64,000 bases of DNA, taken from NCBI RefSeq assembly GCF_902859935.1, contig NZ_CADIKI010000002.1:520585-584584 (forward strand), given 5' to 3'. The stretch is from Paraburkholderia fynbosensis. GTDB taxonomy: Bacteria; Pseudomonadota; Gammaproteobacteria; Burkholderiales; Burkholderiaceae. Of the stretch, positions 36,421 through 46,784 are shown one piece after another. The translations under genes were made by a program, and so were the position numbers. The notes beneath the pieces were generated by a model. It saw only the letters and a list, made by a program, of their open reading frames with translations, was not told the origin of the DNA and did no database searches. Each line of letters starts with the position of its first letter. The first letter of the stretch is position 1.

Positions 36421-39057
36421 ATGGATCAATTCGCCAAAGAGACTCTGCCAATCTCCCTAGAGGAGGAAATGCGCCGTTCGTATCTCGATTACGCGATGAG
36501 CGTGATCGTAGGGCGTGCGCTTCCCGATGTTCGCGATGGCCTGAAGCCGGTGCACCGGCGCGTGCTGTACGCGATGCACGAACTGAACAACGACTGGAAC
36601 CGCGCGTACAAGAAGTCGGCGCGTATCGTCGGCGACGTCATCGGTAAATACCACCCGCACGGCGACACGGCTGTATACGACACCATCGTCCGGATGGCGC
36701 AGAATTTCTCGCTGCGCTACATGCTAGTGGACGGCCAAGGCAACTTCGGTTCCGTCGACGGCGACAACGCCGCGGCGATGCGCTACACCGAAATCCGCAT
36801 GGCGAAGATCGGCCACGAACTGCTGGCCGACATCGACAAGGAAACGGTCGACTTCACGCCGAACTACGACGGCAGCGAAAACGAGCCGGCCATCCTGCCC
36901 GCGCGCATTCCAAATCTGCTGATCAATGGCTCCTCCGGCATCGCGGTCGGCATGGCGACCAACATTCCGCCGCACAACCTCAACGAGGTCGTCGACGCCT
37001 GCCAGCATCTGCTGAAGAATCCGCAAGCCACGATCGACGAACTGATCGAGATCATTCCTGCGCCCGACTTCCCGACCGCCGGCATCATTTACGGCGTGGC
37101 CGGCGTGCGCGACGGCTATCGCACGGGCCGCGGCCGCGTGGTGATGCGCGCGCTCACGCACTTCGAGGAAATCGATCGCGGCCAGCGCATGGCGATCATC
37201 GTTGACGAACTGCCGTACCAGGTCAACAAGCGCTCGCTGCTCGAGCGCATCGCCGAGCTGGTCAATGAGAAGAAGCTCGAAGGCATTTCCGACATCCGCG
37301 ACGAGTCCGATAAGAGCGGCATGCGCGTCGTGATCGAGTTGAAGCGCGGCGAAGTGCCGGAAGTGGTGCTCAACAATCTGTATAAGGCCACGCAGCTTCA
37401 GGACACCTTCGGCATGAACATGGTCGCGCTGGTCGACGGCCAGCCGAAGCTGCTCAACCTGAAGGAAATGCTGTCGTGCTTCCTGTCGCATCGCCGGGAA
37501 GTGCTAACGCGGCGAACTGTATACGAACTGCGCAAGGCCCGCGAACGCGGTCACGTGCTCGAAGGCCTCGCGGTCGCGCTCGCCAACATCGACGAGTTCA
37601 TCGCGATCATCAAGGCCGCGCCGACTCCGCCGATCGCCAAGCAGGAATTGATGGCGCGTCCGTGGGATTCGTCGCTGGTGCGCGAGATGTTGTCGCGCGC
37701 CGAGACGGAAAACGCGTCGGCCGGCGGTCGTGAAGCCTACCGTCCGGACGGGTTGAACCCGTCGTTCGGTATGCAATCCGATGGCCTCTACCGGTTGTCC
37801 GACACCCAGGCTCAGGAAATTCTGCAGATGCGTCTGCAGCGCCTGACCGGTCTGGAGCAGGACAAGATCATCGGCGAGTACCGCGAAGTGATGGCGCAGA
37901 TCGCCGACTTGCTGGACATTCTGGCTCGTCCGGAACGCATTACGGCGATCATCGTCGACGAACTCGCGTCTATCAAAGCCGAATTCGGCGACGCGCGCCG
38001 CTCGAAGATCGAGCTGAACGCCACCGAGCTGAACACCGAAGATCTGATCACGCCGCAGGAAATGGTCGTGACCATGTCGCATGCGGGCTACGTGAAATCA
38101 CAGCCGCTGTCCGAGTACAGCGCGCAGAAGCGGGGCGGTCGCGGCAAACAGGCCACGGCGATGAAAGAAGACGACTGGATCGACACGCTGTTCATCGCGA
38201 ACACGCACGATCACATTCTGTGCTTCTCGAATCGCGGACGCGTCTACAGCGTGAAAGTCTACGAAGTTCCGCAGGGTTCGCGGAATTCGCGAGGCCGTCC
38301 GATCATCAATATCTTCCCGCTTCAGGAAGGCGAAAAGATTACGGTTGTTTTGCCGGTCAAGGAATTTTCGGCTGACAAGTTCGTCTTTATGGGCACCGCG
38401 TTAGGAACCGTCAAGAAGACGCCGCTGGAAGCCTTTGGCCGCGTGTTGCGCAAGGGTATTATTGCCGTCGGTCTGGATGATGGCGATTACCTGATCGGCG
38501 CAGCGATTACGGACGGTCAGCACGACGTGATGCTGTTCTCGGATTCGGGCAAGGCGGTTCGCTTCGATGAGAACGATGTGCGTCCGATGGGTCGGGAGGC
38601 GCGCGGCGTGCGCGGCATGCAGCTCGAAGACGGACAGAACGTGATCGCGTTGCTGGTCGCCGGCGACGAGCAGCAGTCGGTGCTCACCGCTACCGAAAAC
38701 GGCTTCGGCAAGCGTACGCCGATCATCGAGTACACGCGGCACGGGCGCGGCACGAAGGGCATGATCGCGATCCAGACGTCGGAGCGCAACGGCAAGGTCG
38801 TCGCCGCCACGCTGGTGGATCAGGAAGCGCAGATCATGCTGATCACCAATACGGGTGTGCTGATTCGCACGCGCGTGTCGGAGATCCGCGAAATGGGACG
38901 TGCAACCCAAGGTGTTACACTCATCAGCCTCGACGAAGGGACCAAACTTTCCGGTCTGCAACAGGTTGCTGAGGCCGTAACGGAGGGTGACGTGGAAGGC
39001 GACGCCGAAGGTCCTGCCGAAGGTGGCAACGGCAGTGAAGACGGTGGCGCAGCCTGA
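36421..39057 (+). CDS. gyrA: DNA gyrase subunit A
   Basis: An 878-residue type II topoisomerase subunit that cuts and rejoins DNA during negative supercoiling. Catalytic Tyr122 follows Arg121 in [12 protein letters not shown]. The quinolone-resistance region [11 protein letters not shown] has Thr83 and Asp87 in E. coli numbering; Thr83 is wild type in several Pseudomonas and Burkholderia. The C-terminal pinwheel starts with the GyrA box QKRGGRGK, and the acidic Gly/Glu-rich tail is typical. Start ATG 36421. Confidence 0.98.
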   Translation: MDQFAKETLPISLEEEMRRSYLDYAMSVIVGRALPDVRDGLKPVHRRVLYAMHELNNDWNRAYKKSARIVGDVIGKYHPHGDTAVYDTIVRMAQNFSLRYMLVDGQGNFGSVDGDNAAAMRYTEIRMAKIGHELLADIDKETVDFTPNYDGSENEPAILPARIPNLLINGSSGIAVGMATNIPPHNLNEVVDACQHLLKNPQATIDELIEIIPAPDFPTAGIIYGVAGVRDGYRTGRGRVVMRALTHFEEIDRGQRMAIIVDELPYQVNKRSLLERIAELVNEKKLEGISDIRDESDKSGMRVVIELKRGEVPEVVLNNLYKATQLQDTFGMNMVALVDGQPKLLNLKEMLSCFLSHRREVLTRRTVYELRKARERGHVLEGLAVALANIDEFIAIIKAAPTPPIAKQELMARPWDSSLVREMLSRAETENASAGGREAYRPDGLNPSFGMQSDGLYRLSDTQAQEILQMRLQRLTGLEQDKIIGEYREVMAQIADLLDILARPERITAIIVDELASIKAEFGDARRSKIELNATELNTEDLITPQEMVVTMSHAGYVKSQPLSEYSAQKRGGRGKQATAMKEDDWIDTLFIANTHDHILCFSNRGRVYSVKVYEVPQGSRNSRGRPIINIFPLQEGEKITVVLPVKEFSADKFVFMGTALGTVKKTPLEAFGRVLRKGIIAVGLDDGDYLIGAAITDGQHDVMLFSDSGKAVRFDENDVRPMGREARGVRGMQLEDGQNVIALLVAGDEQQSVLTATENGFGKRTPIIEYTRHGRGTKGMIAIQTSERNGKVVAATLVDQEAQIMLITNTGVLIRTRVSEIREMGRATQGVTLISLDEGTKLSGLQQVAEAVTEGDVEGDAEGPAEGGNGSEDGGAA

Positions 39058-39185
39058 TTCGCGTCGGCCGATTTCAGTCTCGGTTAATGGTTGAAAGCTA
39101 AGCTGCGCCGGGAATGATGGCGTGTCGGATCGATACGTATCCCGCGCAGCGCGCAGTTCAAGTTAATTTCTCTCAGGGAGTAATG

Positions 39186-39788
39186 ATGCAAAAACGATTC
39201 AAACAACTGATGTTGCTGGCTGCCCTCGTGCCGACCTTCGCTATGGCTCAAGCACTGCAAAGCCAGGCCCCGGCGGCCCCGGCTGCTGCCGCAGCACCGG
39301 TTGACCCGGCCAAGCAGGCTGCCATCAAGGACCTGCTGGACGCAATCGACGCGCAGAAGCTGGTCGGCGCGATCGGCAACAGCGCGCAGATGCAAGCCAA
39401 GCAACTGGTTCCGGCTATCCTGTCGGACGCGCTGAGCGAAAACAAGACGATGTCGGACAAGCAGAAGCAGGCTGCTGTGCCGTCGCTGCAAAAGAACGCC
39501 GTGCCGAAGCTGGTTGACGGCGCGGGTCAAGTGTTCGCAACCGACAGCTTCCGTCAGGACGCAATGCAAGCTCAGTACGACGCCTACGCGAAGTACTACA
39601 GCACGTCGGAAATCAAGGACCTGACCGCGTTCTACAAGAGCGCGACCGGCCGCAAGTTCATCCAGGTGCAAGACCAGGTTGGCCGCGACGTCGTGAACGG
39701 TCTGATGCAAAAGTACATGCCGCAATCGATCAAGGCGACGCGTGACCAGGCTGACAAGGAAGTCGCTTCGGTCAAGCCGGCTAAGTAA
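39186..39788 (+). CDS. DUF2059 family secreted protein
   Basis: A 200-residue exported protein with a signal peptide (MQKRFKQLMLLAALVPTFAMA), a Pro/Ala linker, and the DUF2059 domain (IKDLLDAIDAQKLVGAIGNS; near the C terminus EIKDLTAFYKSATGRKF). The family is periplasmic and uncharacterised. Two ATGs lie at 39183 and 39186; GGGAG at 39176-39180 is best spaced for the second. It lies between gyrA and serC, a usual Burkholderia position. Codon use is strongly biased (AAG, CTG, CAA), suggesting high expression. Confidence 0.9.
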   Translation: MQKRFKQLMLLAALVPTFAMAQALQSQAPAAPAAAAAPVDPAKQAAIKDLLDAIDAQKLVGAIGNSAQMQAKQLVPAILSDALSENKTMSDKQKQAAVPSLQKNAVPKLVDGAGQVFATDSFRQDAMQAQYDAYAKYYSTSEIKDLTAFYKSATGRKFIQVQDQVGRDVVNGLMQKYMPQSIKATRDQADKEVASVKPAK

Positions 39789-39893
39789 TTCCAGGTCGAA
39801 AGGCTGCGCTGAAGTCGCGCGAGCCGCCGCCTGGTGAGCGCGCCTCGTAGCTTGTACGGCGCGCCGGGTTTGGCGGGTTGGCGTTGACAATGC

Positions 39894-39940
39894 GATAATG
39901 GCCGTTTGCGCACACGCGCAGACGGCCATTATCTTTTTTT
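39894..39940 (+). terminator. Strong intrinsic terminator upstream of serC
   Basis: An 18-pair stem with one G:U (GATAATGGCCGT...TGCGC with GCGCA...ACGGCCATTATC, 39894-39933), four-base loop ACAC, followed by T7. It ends transcription from gyrA and the DUF2059 gene and isolates the serC operon. Confidence 0.95.
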
Positions 39941-40112
39941 GGCGCAGAATCGCGGCGGATTCGTTGTGACATTCGCTTTAGCCAGTTCTCGCCAAGCGAA
40001 CCCGAGCCGTCGAATTCGCTTGGCCCGCTTCACTGTGGCTGCCTACCGGTTGCCACCTTCGCCGATTTTCGCGCGATCTTTCTTTTTTCGCGCCCGCTTC
40101 CAGGACTTCACG

Positions 40113-41195
40113 ATGCGCGTCTTTAATTTCTCAGCCGGCCCGGCGGCCATGCCCGAAGAAGTGCTGCGCCAGGCTGCCGACGAGATGCTCGATTGGCAAG
40201 GCAGTGGCATGAGCGTGATGGAAATGAGCCATCGCGGGAAAGAATTCATGTCGATCCACGAGGAAGCGCTCACCGACCTGCGCGAGTTGCTCGCGGTGCC
40301 GGCGAGCCATCGCATCCTGTTCCTGCAGGGCGGTGGTCTGGGCGAGAACGCCATCGTGCCGATGAACCTGATGGGCGCGAAGCCGCGCGCGGATTTCGTT
40401 ATCACCGGTTCCTGGTCGCAGAAGTCCTCCAAGGAAGCGCAGAAGTACGGCACCGTGCATCTGGCCGCTTCCGGGCAGACGGCGGACGGCTTTACACGCG
40501 CACCGGCGCGCTCGGAGTGGCAGTTGTCGGACGATCCGGCATACGTGCATCTGTGCACGAACGAAACCATCCACGGTGTCGAAACTTTTGAGATTCCCGA
40601 TCTCGGCGATATTCCGCTCGTTGCGGACGCGTCGTCGCACATCCTGTCGCGTCCGATGGACATCGCCAAATACGGCGTGCTGTTTGGCGGCGCGCAGAAG
40701 AACATCGGCATGGCCGGCGTGACGGTGGTGATCGTGCGCGAGGACATGCTGGATCGTGCGCAGGCAATCTGCCCATCGGCCTTCGAATGGAAGACCGTCG
40801 CCGAGAACAATTCGATGTACAACACGCCGCCCACCTACGCGATCTACGTCGCCGGGCTGGTGTTCAAGTGGTTGAAGAAGCAGGGCGGCCTTGCCGCGAT
40901 GGAAGCGCGCAATCTCGAGAAGTCGAAGCTGCTGTACGACGCAATCGACTCGAGCGGCTTCTATTTGAACAAGGTCGAGCGAGGCTCGCGCTCGCGGATG
41001 AACGTACCGTTCTTCCTCGCCGACGAGTCGCGCAACGAAGATTTCCTGGCCGGCGCGAAAGCGCGGGGAATGGTGCAGCTAAAGGGCCACAAGTCCGTCG
41101 GCGGCATGCGGGCGTCGATTTATAACGCCGTCCCGCTCGAAGGCGTCAAAGCGCTTGTCGAATACATGAAGGAATTCGAACAGCGCAACGCCTGA
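40113..41195 (+). CDS. serC: Phosphoserine aminotransferase
   Basis: A 360-residue PLP enzyme converting 3-phosphohydroxypyruvate and glutamate to phosphoserine, also used in pyridoxine synthesis. The N terminus is [17 protein letters not shown], and the PLP Lys is in [16 protein letters not shown] lies eight bases before ATG 40113. First gene of serC-pheA-hisC-tyrA-aroA-cmk-rpsA, a conserved superoperon joining serine, aromatic, histidine and translation genes. Confidence 0.98.
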   Translation: MRVFNFSAGPAAMPEEVLRQAADEMLDWQGSGMSVMEMSHRGKEFMSIHEEALTDLRELLAVPASHRILFLQGGGLGENAIVPMNLMGAKPRADFVITGSWSQKSSKEAQKYGTVHLAASGQTADGFTRAPARSEWQLSDDPAYVHLCTNETIHGVETFEIPDLGDIPLVADASSHILSRPMDIAKYGVLFGGAQKNIGMAGVTVVIVREDMLDRAQAICPSAFEWKTVAENNSMYNTPPTYAIYVAGLVFKWLKKQGGLAAMEARNLEKSKLLYDAIDSSGFYLNKVERGSRSRMNVPFFLADESRNEDFLAGAKARGMVQLKGHKSVGGMRASIYNAVPLEGVKALVEYMKEFEQRNA

Positions 41196-41258
41196 GTCAT
41201 TGACTAGCAGGCGCGCGCATCCTTTCCAGCAGTTACCCGGCAGGACCGTTTTCACCCA

Positions 41259-42341
41259 ATGGACGACGAACTCAATACCCGACTCAAACCCCTGCGCGAT
41301 CGCATCGACGCGCTCGACGCGCAGTTGATCGCACTGCTCAACCAGCGCGCCGCGGTGGCGCTCGAAGTGGGCGAGGTCAAGAAGCATTTCAACGCGCCGG
41401 TGTTCCGTCCCGAACGCGAGCAGCAGGTGATCGCGCGTTTGCAGGACATGAGCGAAGGGCCGCTCGCGAGCGAGCATATCAGCGCGATCTGGCGCGAGAT
41501 CATGGCGGCCAGCCGCGCCCTCGAAAAGACCATCAAGGCGGCGTACCTCGGGCCGGTCGGCACCTACAGCGAACAGGCGATGCACGAGTACTTCGGTCAG
41601 TCGATCGAAGGCCTGCCGTGCCCCTCGATCGACGAAGTGTTCCGCTCGGTCGAAGCGGGCGCGGCGGAATTCGGCGTCGTGCCGGTCGAGAATTCGACCG
41701 AAGGCGCGGTGTCGCGCACGCTCGATCTGCTGCTGCAAACGCAGCTCACGATCGGTGGCGAACTGGCCTTGCCGATCCACCACAATCTGTTGACGCTGAA
41801 CGGCGGCCTCACGGGCGTGAAGCGCGTCTGCGCGCATGCGCAGGCGCTCGCCCAGTGCCAGCGCTGGTTATCGACGAACGCGCCGCATCTGGAACGCCAG
41901 GCGGTGTCGAGCAATGCGGAAGCCGCGCGGATGGCGGCGGAAGATCCGAGCGTCGCGGCCATCGCCGGCGATCGTGCCGCGACCCACTACGGTTTGCTGG
42001 TCGTGAACGCGCTGATTCAGGACGACCCGCACAACCGCACGCGCTTCGTGATGATCGGCAAGCAGCCGGCCGGGCCGAGCGGTTACGACCAGACTTCGCT
42101 GATCGTGTCGGTGGTCAACGAGCCGGGCGCGATGGTCAAGCTGCTGGAGCCGCTCGCGCGCCATAGCGTGTCGATGACCCGTTTCGAATCGCGTCCGGCT
42201 CGCGTCGGCACGTGGGAGTACTACTTCTACATCGACGTCGAAGGCCATCGCGACGATCCGGCGGTTGCCGCCGCGCTGACCGAACTCGGCGAAAAAGCCG
42301 CGTTTCTGAAGATACTCGGTTCGTATCCGCGCGCCCGCTGA
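41259..42341 (+). CDS. pheA: Bifunctional chorismate mutase/prephenate dehydratase
   Basis: A 360-residue P-protein. Residues ~8-90 are an AroQ chorismate mutase (LKPLRDRIDALDAQLIALLNQR). Residues ~95-275 are the dehydratase (YLGPVGTYSEQA, VPVENSTEGAVSRTLD). The C terminus is an ACT domain (LIVSVVNEPGAMVKLLEPL; SRPARVGTWEYYFYID) for feedback control by phenylalanine. It makes phenylpyruvate from chorismate. Confidence 0.98.
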   Translation: MDDELNTRLKPLRDRIDALDAQLIALLNQRAAVALEVGEVKKHFNAPVFRPEREQQVIARLQDMSEGPLASEHISAIWREIMAASRALEKTIKAAYLGPVGTYSEQAMHEYFGQSIEGLPCPSIDEVFRSVEAGAAEFGVVPVENSTEGAVSRTLDLLLQTQLTIGGELALPIHHNLLTLNGGLTGVKRVCAHAQALAQCQRWLSTNAPHLERQAVSSNAEAARMAAEDPSVAAIAGDRAATHYGLLVVNALIQDDPHNRTRFVMIGKQPAGPSGYDQTSLIVSVVNEPGAMVKLLEPLARHSVSMTRFESRPARVGTWEYYFYIDVEGHRDDPAVAAALTELGEKAAFLKILGSYPRAR

Positions 42342-42436
42342 CGGCGAGCTGCCAACGGAACGTACGCAATGAGACTCGGGCGGCATCGGGCCGCCCAGCC
42401 GCATATTCAATTACACATAGTCGTTCGGAGATATTC

Positions 42437-43549
42437 ATGACAGCGTCTTTCGGCCCCTCCTACGTGCGCGCGATCGCGCCTTACATCGCCGGCAAGCCGA
42501 TTTCGGAAGTGGCCCGCGAGTTCGGTCTGGACGAAGCGACCATCGTGAAGCTGGCATCGAACGAGAATCCGCTCGGCATGCCCGAGTCGGCGCAACGCGC
42601 GATGGTGCAAGCCGCGAGCGAACTCGGCCGCTATCCGGACGCGAACGGTTTCGAACTGAAGGCGGCGCTGAGCGAGCGCTACGACGTGCCGGCCGACTGG
42701 ATCACGCTCGGCAACGGCAGCAACGACATCCTCGAAATCGCCGCGCACGCGTTCGTCGAGAAGGAGCAGTCGATCGTCTTCGCGCAGTATTCGTTTGCGG
42801 TCTACGCGCTCGCGACGCAAGGCGTGGGGGCGCGCGCGATCGTCGTGCCGGCCGTCAAGTACGGTCACGACCTTGACGCGATGCTTGCCGCGATCACCGA
42901 CGATACGCGCCTCGTTTTCGTCGCCAATCCGAACAATCCGACCGGCACCTTCATCGAAGGTCCGAAGCTGGAAGCGTTTCTCGACAAAGTGCCGCGCCAT
43001 GTGGCCGTGGTGCTCGACGAGGCGTACACCGAGTATTTGCCGCAGGACAAGCGTTACGACTCGATCGCATGGGTGCGCCGTTATCCGAATCTGCTGGTCT
43101 CGCGCACGTTCTCGAAGGCGTTCGGCCTTGCCGGCCTGCGCGTCGGCTTCGCGATTGCCCAGCCTGAATTGACCGATTTGCTAAACCGTCTGCGTCAGCC
43201 GTTCAATGTGAATACGCTGGCGCAGGCCGCGGCCATCGCCGCATTGAACGACAAGGCGTTTCTCGAGAAGAGCGCGGAGCTGAACGCGCGAGGCTATCGC
43301 CGTTTGACGGAGGCGTTCGACAAGCTCGGTCTCGAGTACGTGCCGTCGGACGGCAACTTCGTGCTGGTGCGCGTCGGCAACGACGACGCGGCCGGCAACC
43401 GCGTCAACCTCGAATTGCTGAAGCAGGGCGTGATCGTGCGTCCGGTCGGCAACTATGGTTTGCCGCAATGGCTGCGCATTACGATCGGGCTGCCGGAAGA
43501 AAACGAAGCATTCCTTGCGGCGCTCCAAAAGACGCTCGCCGCCGCCTAA
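42437..43549 (+). CDS. hisC: Histidinol-phosphate aminotransferase (possibly also aromatic)
   Basis: A 370-residue fold-type I PLP aminotransferase. Visible are ASNENPLG, NPNNPTGTF, the PLP Lys in SRTFSKAFGLAGLRVG, and LRITIG near the end. Start ATG 42437 follows CGGAG by six bases. HisC paralogues between pheA and tyrA often act on aromatic 2-oxo acids, so it may serve phenylalanine and tyrosine synthesis rather than, or besides, histidine synthesis. Confidence 0.95.
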   Translation: MTASFGPSYVRAIAPYIAGKPISEVAREFGLDEATIVKLASNENPLGMPESAQRAMVQAASELGRYPDANGFELKAALSERYDVPADWITLGNGSNDILEIAAHAFVEKEQSIVFAQYSFAVYALATQGVGARAIVVPAVKYGHDLDAMLAAITDDTRLVFVANPNNPTGTFIEGPKLEAFLDKVPRHVAVVLDEAYTEYLPQDKRYDSIAWVRRYPNLLVSRTFSKAFGLAGLRVGFAIAQPELTDLLNRLRQPFNVNTLAQAAAIAALNDKAFLEKSAELNARGYRRLTEAFDKLGLEYVPSDGNFVLVRVGNDDAAGNRVNLELLKQGVIVRPVGNYGLPQWLRITIGLPEENEAFLAALQKTLAAA

Positions 43550-43614
43550 GCGGTACTTCTCGACCCGCGCGCCTGATCGGCAAACCTGATCAGCATGACT
43601 GGCGCGCTTTTCCT

Positions 43615-44556
43615 GTGACCGACGTGGCCGCGTTTTCTTTTAACAAGCTGGTGATTTTCGGTGTCGGGTTGATCGGCGGATCGCTCGCGCGCGCTCTGCG
43701 TGAACGCGGCGAGACCGAGGGAGCACGCAAGGTGATCGGCGTCGGGCGTTCGTCCGCGTCGAGCGAGCGCGCTTTGGCCTTGAGCGTAATCGACAGCGCC
43801 GCGGCGTTGAGCGACGACGCCGCACTGCGTGAGGCGCTATCCGGTGCCGACTTCGTGCTGCTGGCGGCGCCCGTCGCGCAGACTCAACCGTTGCTCGAAC
43901 GCATCGCGCCGCATCTCGACGCGAGCACCATCGTCACCGATGCTGGCAGCACGAAGTCGGACGTAGTCGGCGCCGCTGGTGCGGCGCTCGGCGCGCGGAT
44001 CGGCCAGTTCGTGCCGGGGCATCCGATTGCCGGCCGCGAGTCGAGCGGCGTCGATGCCGCCTTGCCCGATCTGTATGTCAATCGCAACGTCGTGCTGTGC
44101 CCGCTGCCGGAGAACGCGCCGCAGGCAGTCGAGCGGGTCGCGGCGATGTGGCGCGCCACCGGCGCGCTCGTGCGCGAAATGACGCCCGCGCAGCACGACC
44201 GCGTGTTCGCGGCGGTCAGCCATTTGCCGCACGTGCTGTCGTTCGCGCTGGTCGAGCAGATTCTCAATTCACCTGACGCCGCGTTGAAATTCTCGTTCGC
44301 GGCGGGGGGCTTCCGCGACTTCACGCGGATCGCCGCGTCGAGCCCGGAAATGTGGCGCGACGTGTGCGTCGCCAATCGCGTCGCGCTGCTCGACGAACTC
44401 GACGCGTACACCGCGGTACTCGGGCGGCTGCGCGCAGCGATCGACGCCGCCGACGGCGCCGCGCTCGAAGCCGTATTCGCGCGCTCGCGGGTCGCCCGCA
44501 CCGAATGGCAGGAGCAGCGCGCGGTGGGCACGGCCCAAAGCGACGCGTCGAAATAA
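43615..44556 (+). CDS. tyrA: Prephenate dehydrogenase
   Basis: A 313-residue NAD(P)-dependent enzyme of tyrosine synthesis. The Rossmann motif is [15 protein letters not shown]; downstream are [26 protein letters not shown] and [11 protein letters not shown], all typical of TyrA. Start is the GTG at 43615, which gives the family N terminus; no strong ribosome binding site is seen, suggesting translational coupling. 19 bases separate it from aroA. Confidence 0.96.
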   Translation: MTDVAAFSFNKLVIFGVGLIGGSLARALRERGETEGARKVIGVGRSSASSERALALSVIDSAAALSDDAALREALSGADFVLLAAPVAQTQPLLERIAPHLDASTIVTDAGSTKSDVVGAAGAALGARIGQFVPGHPIAGRESSGVDAALPDLYVNRNVVLCPLPENAPQAVERVAAMWRATGALVREMTPAQHDRVFAAVSHLPHVLSFALVEQILNSPDAALKFSFAAGGFRDFTRIAASSPEMWRDVCVANRVALLDELDAYTAVLGRLRAAIDAADGAALEAVFARSRVARTEWQEQRAVGTAQSDASK

Positions 44557-44575
44557 CCGGAAACTGGACTCAATC

Positions 44576-45880
44576 ATGGAATTCCTCGATCTCGGACCAT
44601 TTTCTCGTGCGTCCGGCACGGTTCGTCTGCCCGGCTCGAAGAGCATTTCGAACCGGGTGTTGCTGCTCGCGGCGCTCGCCGAAGGCGAAACGACGATCAC
44701 GAACCTGCTCGACTCCGACGACACTCGCGTGATGCTCGACGCGCTCGAAAAGCTCGGCGTGCGTCTGAAGCGCGACGGCGACGCCTGCGTCGTGACCGGC
44801 ACGCGCGGCGCCTTCACCGCGCGTCAGGCCGACCTGTTCCTCGGCAATGCAGGCACGGCGGTGCGTCCATTGACCGCGGCGCTGGCCGTGAATGGCGGCG
44901 ATTACCGGATTCACGGCGTGCCGCGCATGCACGAGCGGCCGATCGGCGATCTGGTCGACGGCTTGCGCCAGATCGGCGCGAGGATCGACTACGAAGAGAA
45001 CGAAGGGTATCCGCCGCTGAGGATTCGCCCGGCGCGGATCACCGCCGACGCGCCGATCCGCGTGCGCGGCGACGTGTCGAGCCAGTTTCTGACCTCGCTG
45101 CTGATGACGCTGCCGCTGTTGCGCACCGAAAGCGGCGCGACCACCGTGCAGGTGGACGGCGAACTGATCTCGAAGCCGTATATCGAGATCACGATCAAGC
45201 TGATGGCGCGCTTCGGCATCGAGGTCGAGCGTCACGGCTGGCACCAGTTCGTCGTGCCGTCGGGCCAGCGCTATCAGTCGCCGGGTACGATCATGGTCGA
45301 GGGCGATGCATCGTCCGCTTCATACTTTCTCGCGGCCGGGGCGCTCGGCGGCGGGCCGCTGAAAGTGGAAGGCGTGGGCCGCGCGAGCATCCAGGGCGAT
45401 GTCGGCTTTGCCGATGCGCTCATCAGGATGGGCGCGAACCTGCAGATGGGCGACGACTGGATCGAAGTGCGCGGTGTCGGCAACGACCACGGCAAGCTCG
45501 ATCCGATCGACATGGACTTCAACCTGATCCCCGACGCGGCCATGACGATTGCCGTGGCCGCGCTGTTCGCGGACGGCACGACCACGCTGCGCAACATTGC
45601 CAGCTGGCGCGTCAAGGAAACCGACCGGATCGCCGCGATGGCGACCGAGTTGCGCAAGGTCGGCGCGAAGGTGCAGGAGGGCGAGGATTTTCTCGTCGTC
45701 ACGCCGCCTGAAAAGCTGATTCCGAACGCTTCCATCGACACCTACGACGACCACCGGATGGCCATGTGCTTCTCACTGGTGAGCCTCGGCGGCGTGCCGA
45801 TCCGCATTAACGATCCGAAGTGCGTCGGCAAGACGTTTCCCGATTATTTCGAGCGCTTCACCGCGCTCGCTCAACCCTGA
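44576..45880 (+). CDS. aroA: 3-phosphoshikimate 1-carboxyvinyltransferase (EPSP synthase)
   Basis: A 434-residue shikimate-pathway enzyme joining PEP and shikimate-3-phosphate. Class I signatures are present: [33 protein letters not shown] (the glyphosate-sensitive GNAGTA loop), [30 protein letters not shown] and DDHRMAMCF. Member of the serC-rpsA operon. Confidence 0.98.
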   Translation: MEFLDLGPFSRASGTVRLPGSKSISNRVLLLAALAEGETTITNLLDSDDTRVMLDALEKLGVRLKRDGDACVVTGTRGAFTARQADLFLGNAGTAVRPLTAALAVNGGDYRIHGVPRMHERPIGDLVDGLRQIGARIDYEENEGYPPLRIRPARITADAPIRVRGDVSSQFLTSLLMTLPLLRTESGATTVQVDGELISKPYIEITIKLMARFGIEVERHGWHQFVVPSGQRYQSPGTIMVEGDASSASYFLAAGALGGGPLKVEGVGRASIQGDVGFADALIRMGANLQMGDDWIEVRGVGNDHGKLDPIDMDFNLIPDAAMTIAVAALFADGTTTLRNIASWRVKETDRIAAMATELRKVGAKVQEGEDFLVVTPPEKLIPNASIDTYDDHRMAMCFSLVSLGGVPIRINDPKCVGKTFPDYFERFTALAQP

Positions 45881-45914
45881 TTCGACCCGAATCGACTGAC
45901 GTGCGACTTTTTCG

Positions 45915-46601
45915 ATGAAACCGATCCGTCCCTTTCACCAGACGCCCGTCATTACGATCGACGGCCCGAGTGCCTCCGGCAAAGGCACGGTGGCCGCGCT
46001 GGTTGCCGCGAGCCTAGGCTTTCACCTGCTGGATAGCGGCGCGTTGTACCGGCTCGCCGCGCTGGCCAGCCTGCGCTACGGCATCGCGCCTGACGATGCC
46101 GACGCCCTTGTCAGACTGATCGACGACCTGCATATCACTTTCCGCGAGGGGCTGGCGCAGCTCGACGGCGTCGACGTGTCGGCCGAAATTCGCGCCGAGG
46201 ACGTCGGCAGCCGCGCCTCGGCGATCGCCGTGCACGCGCCCGTGCGAGCCGCGTTGGTGGCGCGTCAACGGGCCTTTCGCAAGGAGCCGGGGCTGGTTGC
46301 CGACGGCCGCGACATGGGCACTGTGATCTTCCAGGACGCCGTGCTGAAGGTGTTCATGACCGCCAGTGTCGAGGCCCGTGCGGCGCGCCGGCATAAGCAA
46401 TTGATCCAAAAAGGGTTTTCTGCTAATATGGATGACTTGCTTCGGGATTTGCGTGAGCGCGACGAGCGTGACAGTCAGCGCGCCGCCGCGCCACTCAAGC
46501 CTGCAGCGGATGCAAAGCTGCTTGATACCTCCGCGTTGTCGGTCGACCAGGCGGTCGAACAGGTGGTGCAATGGTATGAAGCTCTAGTCCCGCATGGCTG
46601 A
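45915..46601 (+). CDS. cmk: Cytidylate kinase
   Basis: A 228-residue NMP kinase phosphorylating CMP and dCMP. Walker A is [17 protein letters not shown]; the acceptor-binding part includes [13 protein letters not shown] and [12 protein letters not shown]. It immediately precedes rpsA, as in most proteobacteria, and carries an internal promoter for rpsA. Confidence 0.98.
   Translation: MKPIRPFHQTPVITIDGPSASGKGTVAALVAASLGFHLLDSGALYRLAALASLRYGIAPDDADALVRLIDDLHITFREGLAQLDGVDVSAEIRAEDVGSRASAIAVHAPVRAALVARQRAFRKEPGLVADGRDMGTVIFQDAVLKVFMTASVEARAARRHKQLIQKGFSANMDDLLRDLRERDERDSQRAAAPLKPAADAKLLDTSALSVDQAVEQVVQWYEALVPHG
46401..46429 (+). promoter_or_regulatory. Sigma70-type promoter for rpsA inside cmk
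   Basis: TTGATC (46401-46406), exactly 17 bases, then TAATAT (46424-46429) preceded by TGC, an extended -10. It lies inside the cmk coding region, about 340 bases before rpsA. Internal rpsA promoters in cmk are known from E. coli. Confidence 0.75.
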
Positions 46602-46660
46602 TCCACGAGCAGTGTTTTGAGTCAGCGCGTGGGCGCCGTAGAAGTCCGTTGTCAGTAGGT

Positions 46661-46681
46661 GCTTCGCGATTGTCGCGAAGC
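46661..46681 (+). promoter_or_regulatory. Hairpin in the rpsA leader
   Basis: A perfect nine-pair stem (GCTTCGCGA with TCGCGAAGC) and three-base loop lies between cmk and rpsA. S1 controls its own translation in E. coli through leader hairpins that replace a strong ribosome binding site; the weak ribosome binding site here fits a similar mode, by inference. Confidence 0.5.
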
Positions 46682-46784
46682 GTTGTATTAACCCTTTAAC
46701 CCCGCGTGGCATTCGCTTTCTTGCCGAAGTTGCTGACCGTCCGGCCAGCCGGGCACCGCGAGAACCATGCAAATTTTGATTTTT

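Noticed and set aside
39114..39185. Upstream extension of the DUF2059 protein
   Set aside because: The extra residues precede a clear signal peptide, and GGGAG sits directly before the later ATG pair.
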